Below are positions 1-11,959 of a DNA stretch of 64,000 bases, piece by piece. The DNA is from Diploptera punctata (Eukaryota; Arthropoda; Insecta; Blattodea; Blaberidae). A program made the position numbers and the translations under genes. The notes beneath the pieces were generated by a model. It made no database searches, had not been told where the DNA came from, and was given only the letters and a program-made list of their open reading frames with translations. Location of the stretch: assembly GCA_030220185.1 (NCBI GenBank), contig JASPKZ010004201.1:881001-945000 (forward strand), read 5' to 3'. How positions within the stretch are numbered: the first letter of the stretch is position 1; every line of letters begins with the position of its first letter.

Positions 1-1495
1 TTCCTTCCATTAAAGTACATTCTGCTATATGTACATCATGAGTATTGCTATAGTGTCTGTGTGAACTGTCAGTTCACTGGGGTTTATCAGCAAATCTGCT
101 CTTGTTCAACTTTTTACAATTTATAGGTACCATAAGCGGCAAATTGCATAACCACATAATGTACGGTAAAAGTTACAACAAAAACTTAACAGCTTAATTG
201 GTTATTACAATATTATATTCTGCAAATGTCATTATTTTATGCACATTTTCTTTCAGACAACAACCATCTGCATCCATGCTATTATTATCATTTTATATAC
301 AATTCCAAACACCCTTAACATATTTTCTGTTAATTTACATTTTTCACATAGAGATTATCAAAATTAAACATTAATATAGAAGTATACTATAATTATTAAA
401 CAAAATTAATTTCCAAACTATGAATTAATGAAACTAAAATTCATAAATAACTGGTGAATTTTATCAATATTATAAAAAACTTAACCTCACTGATTATAAG
501 AACAAAAAATGTATATAAAAGTAGGAAATGTGTATGCCTATAATAAAAAAATACCATAAATCATAAAGCCATCCTTGGATATTTTACTTTTATTTATCAA
601 AATTAACAGTTTTTCATTGTCTAATTAAAATATTTAAGTAAGATGTTTCACTTATTTTATGGAATATATACAGTATATGTGTGTATGTATATGTGTATAC
701 ATACAGGATGTAAATGAATTATACTGCACAAATTTAACTGCTTACAGAGGGGTATTGTACAAGTAATTTGAGATAGGGAACCAATGGTCAACGAGTGAAA
801 ATGGGTGAGTTATAAAGAATCAATGTAATCAATATTTGATACAGATAAATCAACAGGAGAGATAATTGTACTAGAATAATTTCAGATCTTAGTATTAATT
901 CTGAGATCCTGATTACTAATAATTCATCAACAACATTTACAAAATATTTGATATCAAATTCCTTAAATTGTCAAACTTAGCAGATGATTGCACGCCACTG
1001 CACTGGTTACAATAGAATAGGTACTATGAGAGCCTTAGCTCAGAGTGAAACATGCAGAATCTGTGTAGTTAACATGTGGCTTAATGGTTAAAGCAATGGA
1101 TTTGAGATTTGAACACTGATAATTTTTTTTCTGATTCACTCAAGTGTATTGTTTCTTTTTTCCTAATAACATTATGTATGTCATGTGTACATACACTGTA
1201 CCTCTTCATGTTATTACTCTTGTGATTGTTGCACTATCATTTATCTAAGTACATAAGTACTGTACAGTAGAATTCCACATTTTATTTGTGAAACCTAATT
1301 TACTCTACAGTATGTACATTATTATTACAACCTTTCAAACAATTCAAAAAAATATGTTTTGTAACCCATGTACTGCGCCAACATTCCAATACCGTATTCA
1401 GTAAAATAATGAAAAAAACAATTAAACCAGAAGTAAATCTACATACATAAAACTGATTTTCAGTATGGTCATATTAAAGGAAGAAAAGAAAAGAA
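1..1495. other. AT-rich non-coding DNA, nothing recognised
   Basis: No open frame of note, no transposon ends and no RNA gene seen. A weak tRNA box-A-like stretch lies near 1078-1095 but no matching box B follows. Confidence 0.6.
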
Positions 1496-1516
1496 AAAAA
1501 AAGGCACACACATTGT

Positions 1517-1592
1517 ATGCAGTTTCGAACTTGATACATCAATCTTATTATATGTTGGTAGTAAGACTGCTATAACCACTGAGCTAAAGGCG
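1517..1592 (-). repeat. tRNA-derived SINE fragment
   Basis: Read on the minus strand it starts GCCTTTAGCTCAGTGG, a classic pol III box A, and about 45 bases later has an AGTTCGAAAC box-B-like word. The cloverleaf is not clean, so this is a decayed tRNA-derived SINE head or tRNA pseudogene rather than a working tRNA. Confidence 0.5.
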
Positions 1593-1782
1593 CATGCATA
1601 TTATCTCTGTAGCATATTATTTCCATTTTAATTTGAAATAATCAGTGGCCTGCCAATTAATTTTACAAATTGAATCATAACTTGGATATATTTATTCGTA
1701 GATCATTAGTTCATTATCTGAAATTTCTTATATAATACCCCTCTATATGCAGTTAAATTTGTGTGGTACAATTCATATACAC

Positions 1783-1785
<3 letters not shown>

Positions 1786-1817
<32 letters not shown>
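1786..1817. repeat. (TA)n microsatellite
   Basis: Uninterrupted AT dinucleotide run of about 32 bases. Confidence 0.9.
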
Positions 1818-1821
<4 letters not shown>

Positions 1822-1943
1822 ACTCTTCACTTTAAGTCAATTGCTACAGATTTATAAAAATTTTGAGACAATATCTAATTTACAATCTCTTTTATAGGAT
1901 AAGTGAATTTTTCCAATAAATAGGAATTTTATAATTTGTGATT

Positions 1944-1985
1944 AAATTAAACCTCATAGTGATGTTTTCCTATAAAGGTTCATTA
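1944..1985 (+). repeat. Penelope-like element terminal fragment
   Basis: Contains the two words that end many PLE units in this window, AAACCTCATAGTG followed by TTCCTATAAAGG. No ribozyme core or partner arm is left, so this is an isolated end fragment. Confidence 0.5.
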
Positions 1986-2738
1986 TAATTTGTATTATAT
2001 ATGTGTTCTTTTGTTTTATTTTTGGAGTTATATGCATAACTTATTTGTATGTCAATGGCTGTAATAAAATTGAATTAAATTGTTTCTCCCAAAAATATAC
2101 TATTGTAAAAATTGAAAACTTAAATACAATAAATTACATTGGCCTACAACAAAATAAATGACAACTAATAGAGAAGTAAAACTGTGAAAAACCAAAAATA
2201 TCTTGGCAGAAGAAAATATTGTTTACAAGAGAGAAAAAGAAAGGAAAAAAATAAGTAAAGTAGAGCAATCGTAAGAGGAGACAAATAATGCTTCAAATGT
2301 TTCTATTCTAATTAACATTTGTTTAGTATGTTTTATGAAGAATTTTATGTTGTGTGTTAAAATGTATAATTCTCAAATGCATCAAAAATGTCGTGCAAAC
2401 GCGACAAAAACAGCCTGCATAAAAATTAAGAAATATGAGGTGAGTCAAATTAACCAACTCATTAATAATTAATGTTATGATTCTGTTTGGAAAAAGGAAG
2501 AATATATACAAATTTGCTTAATCTGAAATTAATTGATATGTACAATAAATAAATTAAAATTCCCATTTATGGATAGCTGCCTAAAAAGATTAAAGTCAAC
2601 CAAGAAAAAAATTGTAAAAAAAATATTTGAAATTATATTAAGAACAAATAATACCTTCTACTCTATTATCATAGTGTAATTTAGATTAATTAGTAAGCCA
2701 AATAAATTTCAACTATCAAAGTTCATCTAAGTCAGATT

Positions 2739-2990
2739 CTGATGGGAAGAACCTGCAACGTAGAAGTGTCAGTATGCACTGGACATGAACACCTCAACAA
2801 AATTGGAATATTGAAGTATCCATCATGTATCCTTTGTAACAGCTGACACAATATCAACTCAAATCACCTATTTAATTGTCAAAATCTGGAACCTGCACTA
2901 AGAGAGAAGAATAGTTTAGTTGCTTTATATTGGACTGCAACTGAAAAAATGAAAAGTCTAATGAAGAGGCCTTGGCAGTAAGCAACAGCA
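2739..2990 (+). pseudogene. Non-LTR retrotransposon C-terminal remnant
   Basis: A forward frame with one stop reads like the tail of a LINE pol after RNase H: a TGHEHLNKIGI-like stretch, then a Cys-x2-Cys pair, then a His and Cys (HLFNC) forming the usual terminal zinc-binding pattern. Reverse transcriptase is absent. Clade cannot be set from about 80 residues. Confidence 0.5.
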
Positions 2991-3538
2991 TATTTGCAAG
3001 CTGAATCAGAATCACTTCCTGGGACAGTTTTAGAATTAAGAGTTCAAAGCTTGGAAACTTAAAAATTTAACCCAGATATTAACGTATGAAGATACAGTAT
3101 TAAATTTATAGCAGTACCACAGCAAACACTCCGATCTGACATAGTTCTTCATTATAAACCAAATTTATAGATAGTTGCTGAGTGTAAGATAAATCTGCAA
3201 AATAAATCAAAATTATGAAAATTTCTACCATTAAATTCTTATTGTCAACATCCAAAAAAATAAATAAATAAACTTTACAAATCAACAGATATATTTCTCA
3301 CTTTCAACTTTCAGTTATTAAAAGGGTTATGGTAACCATTAAAAACTGAATCAATGTCTGGCCCACAAGAGTAACATTTTTACATAGTATAGAATACCGA
3401 TACTTAAGTTTAACATCATTTAAAACATACAGTTGCACTACAAATGTTGATAATAGTTCCTGCATTATATCAGATTCTGAGTTTTCTTTCAATGGAATGA
3501 ACGATCTTTCATTCTAAAACTTATCAGTCTCAACAATT

Positions 3539-3556
3539 CTCTCTCTCTCTCTCTCT
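3539..3556. repeat. (CT)n microsatellite
   Basis: Perfect CT run of 18 bases. Confidence 0.85.
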
Positions 3557-3682
3557 TCATAATAGATTCAATTTAAATAAAAAAATACAAACATTTAAAT
3601 ACTGAAGATAAGTTTAAAACTAATGTAGTCATGATTCATGTCTTTTGGGCTAAATGGCCATGATCTGGTTTTCTTAACACTG

Positions 3683-3717
3683 AACGTTTCATCTACTACT
3701 GTGGTAGACATCCTCAG
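3683..3717 (-). ncRNA. Hammerhead ribozyme motif
   Basis: Minus strand: CTGAGGA, stem II TCTAC/GTAGA (5 bp), GAAA, then the self-complementary ACGT and U. Stem I is short. All invariant core bases are present. Confidence 0.75.
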
Positions 3718-3872
3718 GAGATTCTGTGCTCTATGAAATGTATAAACACAAAAATTCCTTTAACAAGAAAGAAGAAACCATGAAGATTAATAAAATTTGG
3801 ATCCCAGCACTATATAACATGAGACTTATGTCAGTGACAACCAATCAAAAGCATCACCACCCAAGACTCACC

Positions 3873-3907
3873 TATAAATAAGGACGATTTCCAACGCACA
3901 GCCAGTC
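3873..3907 (+). promoter_or_regulatory. Putative TATA box and initiator inside PLE foldback
   Basis: TATAAATA at 3873-3880 is followed about 30 bases later by CCAGTC (3902-3907), close to the arthropod initiator TCAGT. It points rightward into the ribozyme arm, as a PLE internal promoter would. Spacing and motifs are seen; activity is inferred. Confidence 0.4.
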
Positions 3908-3953
3908 TGCAGCCGACAGTTGAAGAGTTAGGTCATAGAGTATGCAGAATCTC

Positions 3954-3988
3954 CTGAGGATGTCTACCACAATAGTAGATGAAACGTT
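3954..3988 (+). ncRNA. Hammerhead ribozyme motif
   Basis: CTGAGGA, stem II TCTAC (3963-3967) with GTAGA (3975-3979), GAAA at 3981-3984, stem III word ACGT, then U. Three stem-I pairs (CUC/GAG) flank the core. It is the inverted partner of the motif at 3683-3717. Confidence 0.75.
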
Positions 3989-4369
3989 GAGTGTTAAGAA
4001 AACTAGACCCACGGTCATTTAGCCCGAAAGACATGAATCAAGACACCTGCTGTGAAAGTCTACAATTTTACATAATGTAGTCATATTTTTAAATGTTTAC
4101 TTAATAGTAAAGTCCTATGAATAATCGATGTCAAGAAAACAGAATTTCTGTTAATTATAAATTTACTTTTAATTAATTTATAAAAATAGATTGAATGGAC
4201 ATTACTTTTTAATTGAAACCATGTAAGGGTCTGTCCATCATACATAAACATTTTCTGGTGACAAAATCCATTTCACTAATTGTATAATTAACCATTATTT
4301 TATCAAGGAAAGAAAAATTCCTGTATGTTTGGTTTCTGCATATTTATCAATGAACCTCAATAGGTATCA

Positions 4370-5600
4370 AGATGGTGGACATGACAGAGGATCGTCTCAA
4401 TAGCGCTTTCAAAAGCTTAATTATTATCTTGGAATTAGAAAAAGGACACAAAAGTCATGCAGGAAGCAGTAAAGATTATCACCAATTATTTAGTAGAAAT
4501 GGAAAATGCCTTAGAGAGCAAAAACCAAGTGAAGACAATACCTCAGAATAAGGTTAAAGAAGACCAGCTGAGAACAAAAAAGAGGAAGACTACAGCTGCC
4601 CAGCAGGACAAGTATTACCATCTGGCCTACAGCATCATACAACAAGCAACACCCAGAAAGTACAGACACCTGTGAAAAAAAAAAAACAGAACAATCCTGA
4701 CAATTACATTAAGAAGATAGAAGCAGGCATAACACGAGAAAATAAATCACCAAATTGAAGAAACAATGGAAAATATATCACACAGCTTAAAAAAAAAACA
4801 AAAATAAATAAAAAAGTGACACAACATGCAGGTCATATAGAGACTCACCCATTCCACTACAGAATGACACCCAACACCATCACCACAAAATAAAGAAAAG
4901 CCAACATGGACAACAGAGGCATGGATCACCTCCTATCCTGACACCAAACACACCCCTGAAATAAACATAACAACAATAATCAGAGAAGAGCTCCAAGCAG
5001 CCACTTTGAACCATAATACGACCCCAGAGAAAGTAGAGAGAGATCTGAACATCACAGAGATACTAGTGAGTGAAGAAATTCAAATGAGAGATATGCACAT
5101 TTTCAATGCCAAAATAGTCATCATAATTACGTACAGACTAGAACTGACAAACTCTGCACTAAGGACCTCCACACACACACTAGAGAACATCTTGAAGGCA
5201 ACACTAAGAGTATCTAAACACACCTTCTGGAGATTGGTGTACTTACTCGCTCAGGAGCAGTTCATAATAGAAGAACTCTGAATGAAATGTGACCTGTCCT
5301 ACAAACCAAAATGAAAGAAAGGTGCTAGATGAGAGAATAAGAAATCTGGAGGACATCTGGGAGAATAAACTGGTCATGTATCGGCATAAATCACGAACCC
5401 TGCCACTCTGTCTCATCTGGTAGTCCATGGATACCACCACAGGTTATGCAAAAATCTGTCTTTCTGCGAACCAGACTCTGACTTATGTGAAAACACCTGC
5501 AACAGACACCACATCCTAATTTCCCAAAAGAGACAAATATCAGTGATTTACCTTTGCACAAACTAAGTAACCATTCATATGCAACATTTGTGTGCATTAT
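4370..5600 (+). pseudogene. LINE remnant: ORF1-like part joined to pol tail
   Basis: From an ATG near 4372 the left half gives broken Lys/Glu/Gln-rich frames resembling a LINE ORF1. At about 5385-5490 a frame reads VVHGYHHRLCKN followed by Cys residues, nearly the same as the C-terminal block of the LINE at 26010-27385 (AVHGYHHKLCKN). The reverse transcriptase between them is missing, so this looks like an internally deleted, frameshifted member of that family. The ORF1 assignment is weak; the tail match is good. Confidence 0.45.
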
Positions 5601-6737
5601 TATTACTATTATTATATGTTTACAAAAAAATCAAGGTGGAAAGCTTCAGATATGTAAAATGGATTAGTAAACTAAGAATTTAAGAGAGTTTAATTATTTA
5701 GTTCCTTAAAAAGTAACTTAAGATAGTGTTAGTGGTAAAATTTCAACAGTTGGAGTTTGACTGAAGATGAAGGTGAAATGGCTTTTGAAATCGGTATCAT
5801 GAAAAAACAGAATTTTATGAGGTGAGATATAAAAACATTTTCTCCAACTCATTATAAATTAAAATATAAAGTAAGAATTTCAATGAAAGCAAGATCATGG
5901 AATAGAACCTAAGGTAAACCTATACAAGTTAGAGTTGATCAGGTAAACTAAGAAATATTAAGGAAAAGGTTGTAATTGCAATACAGTATTAATACAAGAA
6001 TTTCAAACAAATATAACAATGGTAGAGGCTTTGTACATAGATGCACAGCAGTAGTTATATATTTTGATGACAACTATTGTAAGATGTGTCTGATCAGTTA
6101 TAACCATACGTGGCTAGAATTTCTTATCTATTTAATCAGATAACCAAATTAATGTTTTTCTCACAGTTACATTGCTGCAAAAATGTAGATTTTCAAAAGC
6201 ACAAGATCTCTGAAAACAGAATTTTGATAGTACACTCCTTAAATAATGTTGAATCTAAATTCAACCATTACTTGTTTTAGATGAAGTAAAGCTCATTCTG
6301 GAGTCAGTCATTGAAACTGTTTCTAGGTTGTTACGAGATTGTTAAACAATAACAATAAACAATGATGTCATTTCTAGCATACAATATTCTAGGATATTTG
6401 ATTTACTTAAAAAAAAGAAATACATCTAGAAACAACAATGATGAAATTGTATATTTACATTAATGATTGTATTATCAGAGTTACACAATATCAACAAGAG
6501 TGAAATAGTTTTGGAAGATAAGTTCAGTTCTTACATTTGTTTCAATATATAATCACAAGAAATGGTAATCATTTAAAAGCAGTAAAAACGTGTCAGTTTA
6601 CTTCATGTTGTAAATCCTCTATAGGTAGAGACACCAACTAACACTATTTAGAATCAGTAGCCAATGGCAAAACTTCAAGACAAAACAAGAAACTAAATAT
6701 AACTTTCAGTAAAATTAAAATATAAATAAAAAAAATG
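5601..6737. other. AT-rich non-coding DNA
   Basis: No supported gene, repeat end or RNA gene seen. Confidence 0.6.
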
Positions 6738-6887
6738 TAGACCTCACCTCATAAAATAAGATCCTCTCACCTAGACACATCATCCCCATTCTCAACTAAA
6801 TTCTCCAATGTAGTTGGGAATGAGAGTGATGGTCTCCAAAAACATATCCAGATGAGAGGATCTTATTTTATGAAGTGTGGTGTAAAT
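6738..6887. mobile_element. Short hairpin MITE-like element
   Basis: Arms of about 36 bp centred on TCATAAAATAAGATCCTC (6749 on) and its inverse (about 6853-6875) enclose a smaller inverted pair (CTCAACTA and TAGTTGGG). There is no hammerhead core, so it is unlike the PLE foldbacks. No clear target duplication. Confidence 0.5.
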
Positions 6888-7361
6888 TTTCCAATTCATA
6901 TTTTGGTTTTATTAATGTTTACTTCATAGTGTCACTTCCCACTTATTATAAAAATAATTGGCAATGTTTCATTTTATAATATATTCACAGAATCATAGGC
7001 ACCAACTCCATATTAAATTAATATTGATGATAATATAAAAAGAAAAATTAATGCCTGAACTGGGATATCAACCCGAGACTTCTAGTTTTATACACTACCA
7101 CACTAGCTTTTTAATTTTTCTTTTCAAATTATAATTTGTCCATTCAAATGTTGAAATTTAAATTATAACACTGATAATATTGATGAGTTTATTGTATCAT
7201 GAATAAATATATCATCATGTAATTAAAAAGTTCAAATCAATTTGACAAACAAACTGAAATCGCTAAAAAGTTCTTCTAACTATAGAGAAAGTGGGGCTGA
7301 AGTGTAAAGCACATTCTAAGAATTGTCCACAAGTACAAATTCCTGTAGGTTGTAGACAATA

Positions 7362-8055
7362 TGTCCCACACCGTAGCCAAGTAGTTAAGGCAAGATGCCT
7401 TGGTGCAGAGCTGTGGGATTTGCACTGGTTTGAGTCTCCATGAGGAAAGAAATTTCCTCATGGAATCTCGGCCAGTATGGGATCAGTGTCCACGCAGCAT
7501 CGTGAGGGATTTGAGCAGCTACAATAAGTAGCAGCTCCAGGTTGAGAAAACCAGCTATGTCTGGGGGACCCGACATGCTGACCACATGTCACCCCTACAC
7601 TGGCAGGATTATCGTCTACATCTGTAATTAACACATGTATATGTGAGGCCAGCAGCCGGATGGTAGGACAAGGACCATCTAGGTCTGTTGCACCATGGAG
7701 TTTAGTTTATAAACTCTCCAAACTCCAAGTGCAACAAGCCTAGAAAGTCCCTAGCCTATCAGCTGGCTGCTGGCCTCATACCCACATGTGTTAATCACAG
7801 ATGTAGCAATCATCTAGCCAGTGTAGGGGTGACATATGGTCAGCATGTCGGGTCCCCCAGCCATTATAGCTGGTCTTCCCAACCTGGAGTCGCTACTTAT
7901 TGTAGCTACTCAAATGCCTCACGATGCTGGGTGGACAACGGTCCCATACTGGTCGAAATTCCATGAGAAAATTTCTTCCCCGGACTCAAACTAGTGCAAA
8001 TTCCGTAGCTCTGCGCCGGCTTCTTGCCTTAACCACTCGGCTATGGCACGGGACA
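7362..8055. mobile_element. tRNA-derived SINE inverted dimer
   Basis: Two ~340-bp copies of one SINE face each other. The left copy (plus) has box A TAGCCAAGTAGTTAAGGC and box B-like GGTTTGAGTCTCC. The right copy (minus, ending near 8055) has box A TAGCCGAGTGGTTAAGGC. The bodies match over their length, joined near 7690-7710. Outer flanks TTGTAGACAATA (to 7361) and TTTATAGACAATA (about 8062-8074) look like one slightly diverged target duplication. Confidence 0.65.
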
Positions 8056-8384
8056 GTTTAGTTTATAGACAATAGTAATTTTTGGAATGTAAGTAAAAAT
8101 CTATATTAAACAAAAAGTGGAGATTTAACAGTAATAACAGTAGAAGTGTAAGTCTAAAGTGAAGAGCAATGTGCTATGTCTGTTTTTAAAAAATGCATAG
8201 ATGATTAAGAGCAGTAAGAAAAAAATTGTCTCAAACTTAGTGGAACATGTGTGAGTTATTCATAAATGGCGAGTAGTGTTTAATTTAAAAACATTTTTTT
8301 AACATTTCAAATCATAAGCATCGTAATTCAAAGCTAGGTGTAAAAGGATAAAATTTTCCTCAGATATTTTTTTTTTCCACTCTC

Positions 8385-8520
8385 CAATGCATAAATCAAT
8401 TCTCTTTACTTCTCTTCTCCAGTAAGTCATACTCAGAACTTTTATAGCCCTGAAAAATACATTGATCTCAGAGAGATTTGAACCATTAAATCTCAGATTC
8501 AGAGACACTAGACCACCAGG
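8385..8520 (-). repeat. Decayed tRNA-derived SINE
   Basis: On the minus strand a TGGTCTAGTGTCTC box-A-like word precedes GGTTCAAATCTC (box B) by a tRNA-like spacing. The downstream body is AT-rich and degraded. Confidence 0.4.
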
Positions 8521-8857
8521 AACAAAATTGAAATTTAAGTAAAATATAAAATAACAAAAGAAAAAATTAAGATATAAAAGGAGACTGCATTCATTATGTT
8601 ACATTTAGAGATATTGATAGCTCTAGCTATAAAGGATTTTCAACTTCACTTAAAATTCAACAAATAATAAATAATTCTGAAGTAACTATAACCATTTTAT
8701 GTAATTATATATATATTTTGTTTATGAGTGTTTCTATATAAATAATTGATCTAATTCAAAATCATATAATTAGTATATTTTTTTATCCAGAATCCAGTTG
8801 TAATTGTATGAATACATTACCAGGGGAAAGGCTTATGCTATTACCTGTAGTAATATT

Positions 8858-9045
8858 TAAATATAAAAAATAAAAGTTATTAATTTGAAATTAATTTACA
8901 ATTCTAATTACTTAGAATCTTCAAGATTAAAACATTAAGAAAATGATCACTAAATATAAAAAAATAAAAGTTATTAATTTGAAATTAATTTTATAATTTT
9001 AATTACTTAGAATCTTCAAGATTAAAACATTAAGAAAATAATCAC
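8858..9045. repeat. 93-bp direct tandem duplication
   Basis: 8858-8950 and 8951-9045 are nearly identical AT-rich copies beginning TAAATATAAAAAA and ending near ATCAC, with only a few substitutions. This indicates a recent local duplication. Confidence 0.85.
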
Positions 9046-9292
9046 ATTCAAAAAAGCAGCAGAGCTCAACATACTGGTAGATATGGCAACACTTTATGCT
9101 CAGACCACAGTGCCCTGCTCTGTTAACTATTCACCTCACTACTGCAAGTGAGCTGTTACCAGCAGTTAGAACTAGTTCAGTTACTTTTTAGAATAAGTCA
9201 CTCAAATTTTCAGCCACAAAACATACAATATGCATATTAAAATTTTTGATGTCATGTCAAAATGTCATGATATTGCAACATAAGTTTATGAT

Positions 9293-9503
9293 ATTTAATT
9301 TTAGGAAGTGATATTTTGAGGTTATTTTAATTATATTATTTTTAGTCTGATCATCTTACCTCAATATTAATGTTGATTTGTTCTTGAACATGTTTCAAAA
9401 CAATTCTGGACAAGCTGACGATAAAACAGAATTGTTTTGAAACATGTTGAAAAACAAATCAACATTAATATTGAGGTAAGATGATCAGATTAAAAATAAT
9501 AAA
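9293..9503. mobile_element. PLE foldback, family A, 13-bp TSD
   Basis: A 211-bp insertion flanked by ATAAGTTTATGAT (9280-9292 and 9504-9516). The arms are inverted around about 9405-9414. The right arm has a full hammerhead; the left arm stops within stem II, so the dimer is asymmetric. Related copies lie at 19113-19301, 22163-22266, 34890-35022 and about 44350-44545. Confidence 0.8.
9415..9448 (+). ncRNA. Hammerhead ribozyme motif
   Basis: CTGACGA (9415-9421), stem II AAAACA/TGTTTT, GAAA (9439-9442), stem III word ACATGT, then U. Core bases all intact. Confidence 0.75.
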
Positions 9504-9599
9504 ATAAGTTTATGATCCTTAGCAATTAGACAAATAAGATTGCTATGTAAATAAGATGTGATTTCTATTTAGTGTATCAATTTTACTTCAAGTTTCCAT

Positions 9600-10440
9600 T
9601 TGCCTACGAATAAGAAACTTGCTTCAGAAGAATTCATCACACATTTGTTTGTCCTGGATCCAAGGACACTCTGGAAATACTGGGAATGAAAGAGCAGTCA
9701 GTCAGTCAGTCAGTCAAAGTCAGCTGCCAGCTCAAATTTACTTATTAGCTATGACTTATGCCTTCTTCCTTATACAAAGCAGAAACTCAAAACAGTGCAT
9801 TATTGCTGAATGGGATATATTACGCAAAAATACTGATAAGGGTATGATAACTCAAGAATTATTTTTTCCAACAGTCTATAAGAGGCTTGAATGTTCAAAT
9901 ACAGTTCCCAATTTCATATTACTCAATTTTTAACTGGACATGGAACATTTCAGGCATATTAATACAACTTTTATAGGATCCTCTGATCAACATAACATTA
10001 GTCAACGAGAGGGTACTGAAAGATGAAGCTGCCAAGGCTTTAAAACCACGATCTACGTAGAAGACTGGATATGAGGTGAGGTATGAAGCATTTAATTTAA
10101 TCTTATATTTATACAAATTAAAAATATCATCAAATGCATCATGCAAATGTGGAGAAGAAATTCAAGCAGTCAAACATGTTTTATTTGATTTACTAATATT
10201 GTGGTTTGAACGTTATGAACGTGTATTATATCTGAAGACTATGGGTCCTCTTCATGTACTCACCAATGAAAAATGTTTTAATAATTTCAACTCTTTTGTA
10301 AATAGTGTTTATTCCAAAGTGTAAACTAATTTTACTTTGTTCTCATTTGTCATAATATTTTTATGTAATTTTATTTTGTTATATATTTTCATATCTTATT
10401 TCATAATGTTAAAAAATTATAACCCTTATATACCAAAAAG
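9600..10440 (+). pseudogene. LINE RNase H and C-terminal remnant
   Basis: At 9640-9690 a frame reads SWIQGHSGNTGNERA, the end of an RNase H domain, followed by a (GTCA)n expansion. Downstream a frame contains LYLYKLKISSNASCKCGEEI and KHVLFD, the usual zinc-binding tail of I/R1/LOA-type LINEs. A 137-bp PLE insertion (9968-10104) splits the two halves. The flanks at about 9545-9590 and 10487-10535 resemble each other and could be an old long target duplication. Confidence 0.6.
9968..10104 (+). mobile_element. PLE solo unit inserted in LINE remnant
   Basis: A 137-bp insertion framed by ATATTAATACAA (9956-9967) and ATATTTATACAA (10105-10116), one mismatch in 12. It starts CTTTTATAGGA (the inverted PLE end word) and carries a decayed ribozyme (CTGAAAGA instead of CTGANGA; AAAA instead of GAAA). 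Confidence 0.65.
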
Positions 10441-10974
10441 TAAAAAAAGCTCATGTATTTGATACACAATAAATAAATAATATTATTATGCAAATGAGAT
10501 GTGGCTTCTGTGTAATGTATAGATTTTACTTTAAGTTTTTTTTTCCAGAAATCTTTATGAATGTACATTTCATAAAATGGGGGTTAAGAGCCATAATATC
10601 AACAATGCAACATTTTTACAGTACACCCATCTGTTGGTGACTTTAAACCTTACACATGCACTGTTTGCTATTTTAGGACTTGAAAAATCTTACTTGAAAG
10701 ATCTAATGTGTTATGTAAATGCTATAAGTATCAATTCTGACAGAATAACCAGCATCCGTCGGTATCTATCCCAAATAAACTTTATTAACCCTAAATTATT
10801 AAGAAATAATGGGAGTCAATCCAGATATTATAATTAAAATGGTACAATAGTCATATCTAAACTCATATAAACCAAAATTAAATAAATATTGATCCAATTA
10901 CAATAAAATAGTTGTGATCCTGATATAATTTTATAAAATCACAACAAAAGATTGGTGATGTAAGGGTAGGATGT

Positions 10975-11238
10975 AAAATTTAAATTAAAATTCTTTATAT
11001 CCAGTCTTCTAATTAAATCAGTTTCTAAATCTAGGTGGTTTCATTTTTAATATCTTGACCTATGTTATGTTGTTCAGGAGAACGGCTTCTTACTCCAACA
11101 TTGGTCGACATAATACTGAAGATGAAACCACCTAGGTTTTGAAACCAGTTTAATTAGAAGACTGGATATAAGGTGAGGTATAAAGCATTTTTAATTTAAA
11201 TCTTAAATTAAACCTCATAATGTTTCCTATAAAAGTTC
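10975..11238. mobile_element. PLE foldback, family B, 13-bp TSD
   Basis: A 264-bp insertion flanked by AAGGGTAGGATGT (10962-10974 and 11239-11251). Arms are inverted around about 11080. The right arm keeps a full hammerhead; the left arm ribozyme is eroded. The right end has AAACCTCATAATG and TTCCTATAAAAG. Confidence 0.8.
11116..11150 (+). ncRNA. Hammerhead ribozyme motif
   Basis: CTGAAGA, stem II AAACC/GGTTT, GAAA (11141-11144), stem III word ACCAGT (decayed ACCGGT), then U. Confidence 0.7.
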
Positions 11239-11269
11239 AAGGGTAGGATGTGTGCTCTATTGTAAAAGA

Positions 11270-11530
11270 TGCATATATTTTAGAAGTTGAATAGTGAGAA
11301 GATTAGGGTATAACACCAGCGAAGCAGCCACAAATATAAATGTGTTTATTAAAAAAAAATCAGTACAGGGAGATCTTGAAATTTCAAAGGTATTTATAAT
11401 TGAGAGCCACAACTTGAATAGAGAGGAGATGAGGATATGACAACAGAGAAGCAGCCATGCATGTTAATGCATTTAGAAGAGAGAGAGACCCAGCTCAGAA
11501 AACTCCTGAAATTCAAAAAGGGATTGGTAA
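11270..11530. repeat. Imperfect ~115-bp tandem duplication
   Basis: Two diverged copies share GCGAAGCAGCCA / GAGAAGCAGCCA, then a T-rich/A-rich middle, then GATCTTGAAATT / CTCCTGAAATT. No coding capacity. Confidence 0.4.
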
Positions 11531-11959
11531 TTAAAAGTTGTTAAGCCTTGTGGTGCTGTCACTTGATTTACTACCTGGAAAATACACATTTAGTCGGGAA
11601 AAATCCAAACAGGGATATAACTTTGACAACCAGGTTAATTATTCAGTAGCCAAAGTGTACTAAAATTAATAATAATAACTAATGTGCATAGGAGTTAAAT
11701 TCTTTAGTTTTTACTATAGTCACAAAGCGATTTGTTGTTGTTTCTGCATTTGGTGATATGGTCATTTTCACAGCATTCTTCACATAGTAAGTACATGCAG
11801 TCATCGTTGGCATCATGGTAGGATGTGTTTCTGCATATTTTGTAGTGATAGCCTGTATCACTAGCTTGATCACCATGTATCAGTTTCTGTTTGGCATTTG
11901 TCCAGGTCCAGTCTAACTAACTCGCTGGCACCATCAAACCCATAGGTTCATGGCCACAT

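Larger units (their letters stand above)
3633..4072. mobile_element. PLE foldback, family F, 12-bp TSD
   Basis: A 440-bp insertion framed by the direct repeat TAATGTAGTCAT (3621-3632 and 4073-4084). Two ~105-bp arms (about 3635-3742 and 3935-4040) are inverted copies, each with a hammerhead core pointing outward. The ~190-bp spacer between the arms carries a TATAAATA box and is non-coding. The structure matches two PLE terminal units joined head-to-head. Confidence 0.75.

Noticed and set aside
1078..1120. tRNA-like box A word
   Set aside because: No box B at the right distance.
6738..6887. Hairpin considered as another PLE foldback
   Set aside because: No CTGANGA/GAAA core and none of the shared PLE end words.
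9995..10045. CTGAAAGA...AAAACC as a hammerhead
   Set aside because: One base too many in the first box and GAAA replaced by AAAA; counted as decayed.
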